Shown piece after piece: positions 61,801-64,000 of a stretch of 64,000 nt of DNA. The stretch lies in NCBI GenBank assembly GCA_035492775.1, contig DATJIW010000003.1, forward strand, positions 47,004 through 111,003, written 5' to 3'. Below the pieces are notes generated by a model. The model saw only the letters and a program-made list of their open reading frames with translations, was not told the DNA's origin and ran no database searches. A program made the position numbers and the translations under genes. This stretch comes from DATJFQ01 sp035492775 (lineage in GTDB: Bacteria > Acidobacteriota > Vicinamibacteria > Vicinamibacterales > 2-12-FULL-66-21). Numbering within the stretch: position 1 is the stretch's first letter; each line of letters opens with the position of its first letter.

Positions 61801-62400
61801 AACGAGGTCGTCGTCGATCGCAGCCCTGATCTGCTCGTCCGGGATCAGGTTGATCTTGTTCTCTTCGTGAGACGTGCGGAAGCCGTCGAAGAAGAACAGC
61901 ACGGGCACGCGCGATTCGAGGGTTGCCGCCTGCGCCACGAGCGCGAGATCGTGCGATTCCTGTACGGACGCAGCGGCCAGCATGGCGAACCCGACCATGC
62001 GCGCGCTCATCACGTCGGAGTGGTCGCCGAAGATGGAGAGTGCCTGCGTGGCGATCGCCCGCGCAGCCACGTGAAAGACGCACGGCGTCAGCTCGCCGGC
62101 AATCTTGTACATATTCGGCAGCATCAGCAGGAATCCCTGCGATGCCGTGAACGTCGTCGTCAGTGCGCCGCTCTGGAGCGCGCCGTGCACGGCGCCGGCT
62201 GCACCGCCCTCCGACTGCATCTGCTGGATCACCGGGACCTGGCCCCAGATGTTCTTGACGCCCTGGGCGGCCCAGGCGTCGGCCAGCTCCGCCATCGTGG
62301 ACGAGGGTGTGATCGGAAAGATCGCGCATACCTCGTTGACGCGATAGGCGATGTGGGCGGCGGCCGTGTTGCCGTCCATCACGACCGACTTCACTGGCAT
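58837..62400 (-). CDS. nifJ: Pyruvate:ferredoxin (flavodoxin) oxidoreductase
   Basis: A 1187-residue single-chain PFOR, interconverting pyruvate plus CoA with acetyl-CoA, CO2 and reduced ferredoxin. Domain order: pyruvate-binding domain I (MDGNTAAAHIAYRVNEVCAI, FPITPSSTMAE), domain II (VIGSAFEVLDE), gamma domain, two 4Fe-4S clusters (CIQCGQCAIVCPH and CTGCGVCVENCPA), and the ThDP domain with CAGCGETPYLKL and GGDGWAYDIDYGG. The start ATG 62400 has GGAG eight bases upstream; an upstream extension in frame is not conserved-looking. It lies 43 bases after the GltD-like gene. The enzyme is oxygen-sensitive in most bacteria, which is notable beside an aerobic caa3 oxidase operon in the same genome. 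Confidence 0.97.
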   Translation of the reverse strand: MPVKSVVMDGNTAAAHIAYRVNEVCAIFPITPSSTMAELADAWAAQGVKNIWGQVPVIQQMQSEGGAAGAVHGALQSGALTTTFTASQGFLLMLPNMYKIAGELTPCVFHVAARAIATQALSIFGDHSDVMSARMVGFAMLAAASVQESHDLALVAQAATLESRVPVLFFFDGFRTSHEENKINLIPDEQIRAAIDDDLVRAHRARALTPERPVVRGTAHNPDTFFQARESANPFYARVPDIVERAMERVGALIGRQYRLFRYSGHPQAERVVIVIGSAFEVLDETAGWLNAHGEKVGVLHVTLYRPWDAERFRAALPPTVTRIAVLDRTKEVGGPGEPLYLDVLTTFAEAFGAGRITSMPGIVGGRYGLSSKDFDPAMAKAVFDELKKPQPKHGFTVGINDDVSHTSLTVDPDFDIESPEVVRALFFGLGADGTVGANKNSTKILASDPARYAQGYFVYDSKKSGSYTISHLRFGPRAIRAPYLLKSANFVGIHKFDFLYKLDTLSAAAPGATVLINSPHGADEVWNEIPREAQQQIVDKRLKVHVIDASGVASSLGLGSRVNTILQTCFFALSGVMPRDKAIEAIKQATEKTYAKKGKAIVEKNFAAIDSALSNLHEVRVPAKAAGHRFRLALVPETAPDFVRNVTAPILALRGDSLPVSALPVDGTYPTGTTRYEKRNIADEVPVWESDLCIQCGQCAIVCPHSVIRSKYYDESRLEGAPSAFKAAPINARGYPDSRFTLQIYVEDCTGCGVCVENCPAHSPEDFTVKAINMKGRLEHLDAGRESIRFFETLPWADRTRVNFSNVRGVQFLEPLFEFSGACAGCGETPYLKLLSQLFGDRLQIANATGCSSIYGANLPTTPWAANAEGRGPAWANSLFEDNAEFGLGYRLAIDSQTTLAQALVRKLAPRLGDDLVTAVLEAPQVTESDFRLQRERVAAVKARLAGANDPDAANLAALADFLVRRSVWIIGGDGWAYDIDYGGLDHVLASGKNVNILVLDTEVYSNTGGQASKATPLGASAKFAAAGKTTPRKDLALMAIAYGSVYVAQIAMGANNEQALVAMREAEAYSGPSLILAYSQCIAHGTDLRHGMKQAARAVASGYWPLLRFDPTMRRRGMNPFRLDSPRPRIPLEEYRYNEVRFKALTQTHPDAAKRMLEQSQRGLEERYQIYEDLASRDGSRFHPA

Positions 62401-62443
62401 CCGGCGGCTCCTTCTTTTCCTGATTCTCGAACGTTCAGGTGCT

Positions 62444-64000
62444 CTACGCCCGCACCGTGAAGCGAGCGGGTACTTTCGCGGTCGCGGAGTAACCAATCAG
62501 GTCCGCTGCGTCCCCTTCGGGGGCCATGGCGATCGCGTGGCACGGGCACTGTTCGAAGCACGCGGCGCACCCGGTGCAAAGATCGAGTTCGACGCGGTAA
62601 AAGCGGCCCTTTCCCAGTTTGACGATCGCCTGCTCGGGGCACGCCGCATAGCAGTTGTCGCACTCGAAGCAGTTGCCGCAGGAGAGGCACCGCATCGCCT
62701 CGTACCGCGCTTCGCGTTCCGAGAGACCCGCGACGATTTCGTCGAATCCGGTGCGCCTGTCCAGCGGGAGTTCCGCGTGCTCACGCCGATCGGCGTCGAG
62801 GAACACGGTCAGGTTGAGGAGTTCGTACGGAATCGGCGGATGCTGCGCGGGTTTCTCGTAAACGCCTCCGCGCAGCCATGCGTCGATGTGGCGCGCCGCC
62901 TTCTTGCCGTGGCCGACCGCCGCGGTCATCGTCCGCGCGCCGCCGATCATGTCGCCGCCCGCGAAGATGCCGTCCGCCGCGCGCATCCGCGCGTCCACTT
63001 CTACCACGTTGCCCCGGCCGATTCGGATTTCCGGCACTTTCTTCAGGAACTCGACGTCGGAATGCTGCCCGACGGCCAGCACGAGCGAATCGGTCTTGAG
63101 CGTCTGGAATTTCCCTGTTCCAACGCAGCCTGAGTTGTCGGGCAGCATCTCCATCTGCTCGACGACGATTTCGTCTTCCCCGAACTGCTTGACCGTTGAC
63201 AGCCACTTGATCTTCACGCCTTCGGCGAAGGCTTCCATGGCCTCGTACGGGTGCGCTTCCATCTGCGCCTTGTCGAAGCGGAAGATGAGGACGGCTTCCT
63301 CGGCGCCGAGGCGCTTCGCGATCCGCGCGGCGTCCATCGCCGTGTTTCCGCCACCGACGATGCCGACGACGCGTCCGAGGGATGGCGCGCGGCCCTGCTC
63401 GACCCGCTCCATCAGCGTCACGGCGTCGATGATCTTGCCGCCGTCCATCGCCGGAATATCGAGATGATTCGCGACCTGGGCGCCGATGCCCAGGAACACC
63501 GCATCGAATCGGCCGGCAGCCTTCTCGGCGAGCACGTCGTTCACGCGTGAGTTGCGGATGATCGTCACGCCCATCGCCTCGATGCGCGCGATCTCCTTGT
63601 CGGTCCCCTCACGCGGCAGCCGGTAGGCGGGAATGCCGTAGTGCATCATCCCGCCCGGCTCGGGGTTGGCGTCGCGGATCTCGACGTCGTGTCCGAACCG
63701 CCGCAGATGATACGCGCACGAGAGGCCGGCGGGGCCGGCGCCGACGACCAGCACCCGCTTGCCGGTCGACGGCCCGGGGGGGATCGTCCATCCTTTCTCG
63801 TTCGCGAGATCGCCGAGAAAGCGATCGAGCGAATGGATCGAAACCGCCTCGTCGAGGGACTTCCGGTTGCAGGCGCCTTCGCACGGGTGATAACACGCGC
63901 GGCCGTGCGTGCCCGGCAGCGGGTTTTCTTCCATGTACTTCCGCCACGCGGCTTCGTAATCACCCGCCTGCGCCAGCGCGAGCCAGGCCTGGATGTTCTC
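62444..64000 (-). CDS. GltD-like FAD/NAD(P) oxidoreductase with C-terminal ferredoxin domain, 5' end beyond window
   Basis: The frame is open to base 64000 (ENIQAWLALAQAGDYEAAWRK at the edge), so the N-terminus is missing. It then shows the cysteine region THGRACYHPCEGACNR, the FAD motif VLVVGAGPAGLSCAYHL, GGMMHYGIPAYRLPR, the NAD(P) motif VVGIVGGGNTAMDAARIAKR and DGIFAGGDMIGGARTMTAAV. The C-terminal 90 residues carry Cys-rich motifs CLSCGNCFECDNC and CTGCAACFEQCPC for 4Fe-4S clusters. This is a glutamate synthase small-subunit-like enzyme without a large subunit nearby. Adjacent to PFOR it is best read as a ferredoxin:NAD(P) oxidoreductase-type partner; the exact acceptor is inferred. Confidence 0.92.
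   Translation of the reverse strand, partial: ENIQAWLALAQAGDYEAAWRKYMEENPLPGTHGRACYHPCEGACNRKSLDEAVSIHSLDRFLGDLANEKGWTIPPGPSTGKRVLVVGAGPAGLSCAYHLRRFGHDVEIRDANPEPGGMMHYGIPAYRLPREGTDKEIARIEAMGVTIIRNSRVNDVLAEKAAGRFDAVFLGIGAQVANHLDIPAMDGGKIIDAVTLMERVEQGRAPSLGRVVGIVGGGNTAMDAARIAKRLGAEEAVLIFRFDKAQMEAHPYEAMEAFAEGVKIKWLSTVKQFGEDEIVVEQMEMLPDNSGCVGTGKFQTLKTDSLVLAVGQHSDVEFLKKVPEIRIGRGNVVEVDARMRAADGIFAGGDMIGGARTMTAAVGHGKKAARHIDAWLRGGVYEKPAQHPPIPYELLNLTVFLDADRREHAELPLDRRTGFDEIVAGLSEREARYEAMRCLSCGNCFECDNCYAACPEQAIVKLGKGRFYRVELDLCTGCAACFEQCPCHAIAMAPEGDAADLIGYSATAKVPARFTVRA

Noticed and set aside
1..64000. rRNA, tRNA, CRISPR arrays, transposases or prophage genes
   Set aside because: I read the intergenic regions and saw no cloverleaf-like gene, no regularly spaced repeats and no integrase or transposase motifs; a tRNA search program could still find something missed by eye.

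Overview
The window looks like a chromosomal segment of a high-GC soil bacterium of the phylum Acidobacteriota, most likely class Vicinamibacteria. The evidence is three orphan MacB-like permeases of the ADOP type (two preceded by PadR regulators), a large Oar-like TonB-dependent receptor with a carboxypeptidase-regulatory N-terminus, lipoprotein sulfatase-like/TPR fusions, and uniformly GC-rich codon use. This is an inference from gene content; no rRNA, tRNA or CRISPR was seen. Genes are dense and many neighbours overlap by 4 bases (ATGA or GTGA).

Layout: 1-3024 PadR/ADOP permease (3' end off the window). 3154-4868 membrane alpha subunit and beta subunit of proton-translocating transhydrogenase, without the catalytic alpha subunit. 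5113-5544 a lone receiver-like domain. 5548-15574 a compact 11-gene minus-strand operon: PQQ methanol/alcohol dehydrogenase of the lanthanide (XoxF) type, XoxJ-like binding protein, lipo-cytochrome c, caa3-type oxidase subunits II (with fused cytochrome c), I and III, a small membrane protein, CtaG, a second cytochrome c, a PQQ-linked binding protein and a beta-propeller protein. 15703-16071 a glycoside hydrolase remnant. 16106-20616 CheB, CheR-PAS, a histidine kinase and a PAS protein. 20750-25951 small stress or housekeeping genes (DUF2934, CsaA, DUF72, SDR, SRPBCC, D-aminoacylase). 26037-28487 ArsR-methyltransferase regulator plus S-adenosylhomocysteinase. 28603-33928 DPP-IV-like peptidase, YfcC-like carrier, DUF2461 and an alpha/beta hydrolase. 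34132-37039 a second PadR/ADOP pair. 37056-44297 two sulfatase-like TPR lipoproteins flanking a TonB receptor. 44289-51239 DUF1835 protein, third ADOP, copper ATPase, TolB-like propeller. 51255-53376 an ECF42-like sigma factor flanked by two DGPF/YCII proteins. 53388-57149 FAD oxidase, DUF1801, SRPBCC with its ArsR repressor, DUF899. 57176-64000 an AhpD-like probable selenoprotein, a DHOD-like protein, pyruvate:ferredoxin oxidoreductase and a GltD-like flavoprotein (5' end off the window).

How it works together: the large minus-strand operon appears to encode a complete short respiratory chain from methanol or another primary alcohol through PQQ and c-type hemes to oxygen, with several components predicted to be membrane-tethered lipoproteins. 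At the right end, PFOR with a GltD-like flavoprotein suggests ferredoxin/NAD(P)H exchange, and the gene just downstream carries an in-frame UGA exactly at the second cysteine of a CxxC active site, followed by a SECIS-like hairpin. That is the most striking single observation. Small repressor genes (PadR at 34132, ArsR at 56387) have near-consensus promoters placed so that the transcripts would be leaderless.
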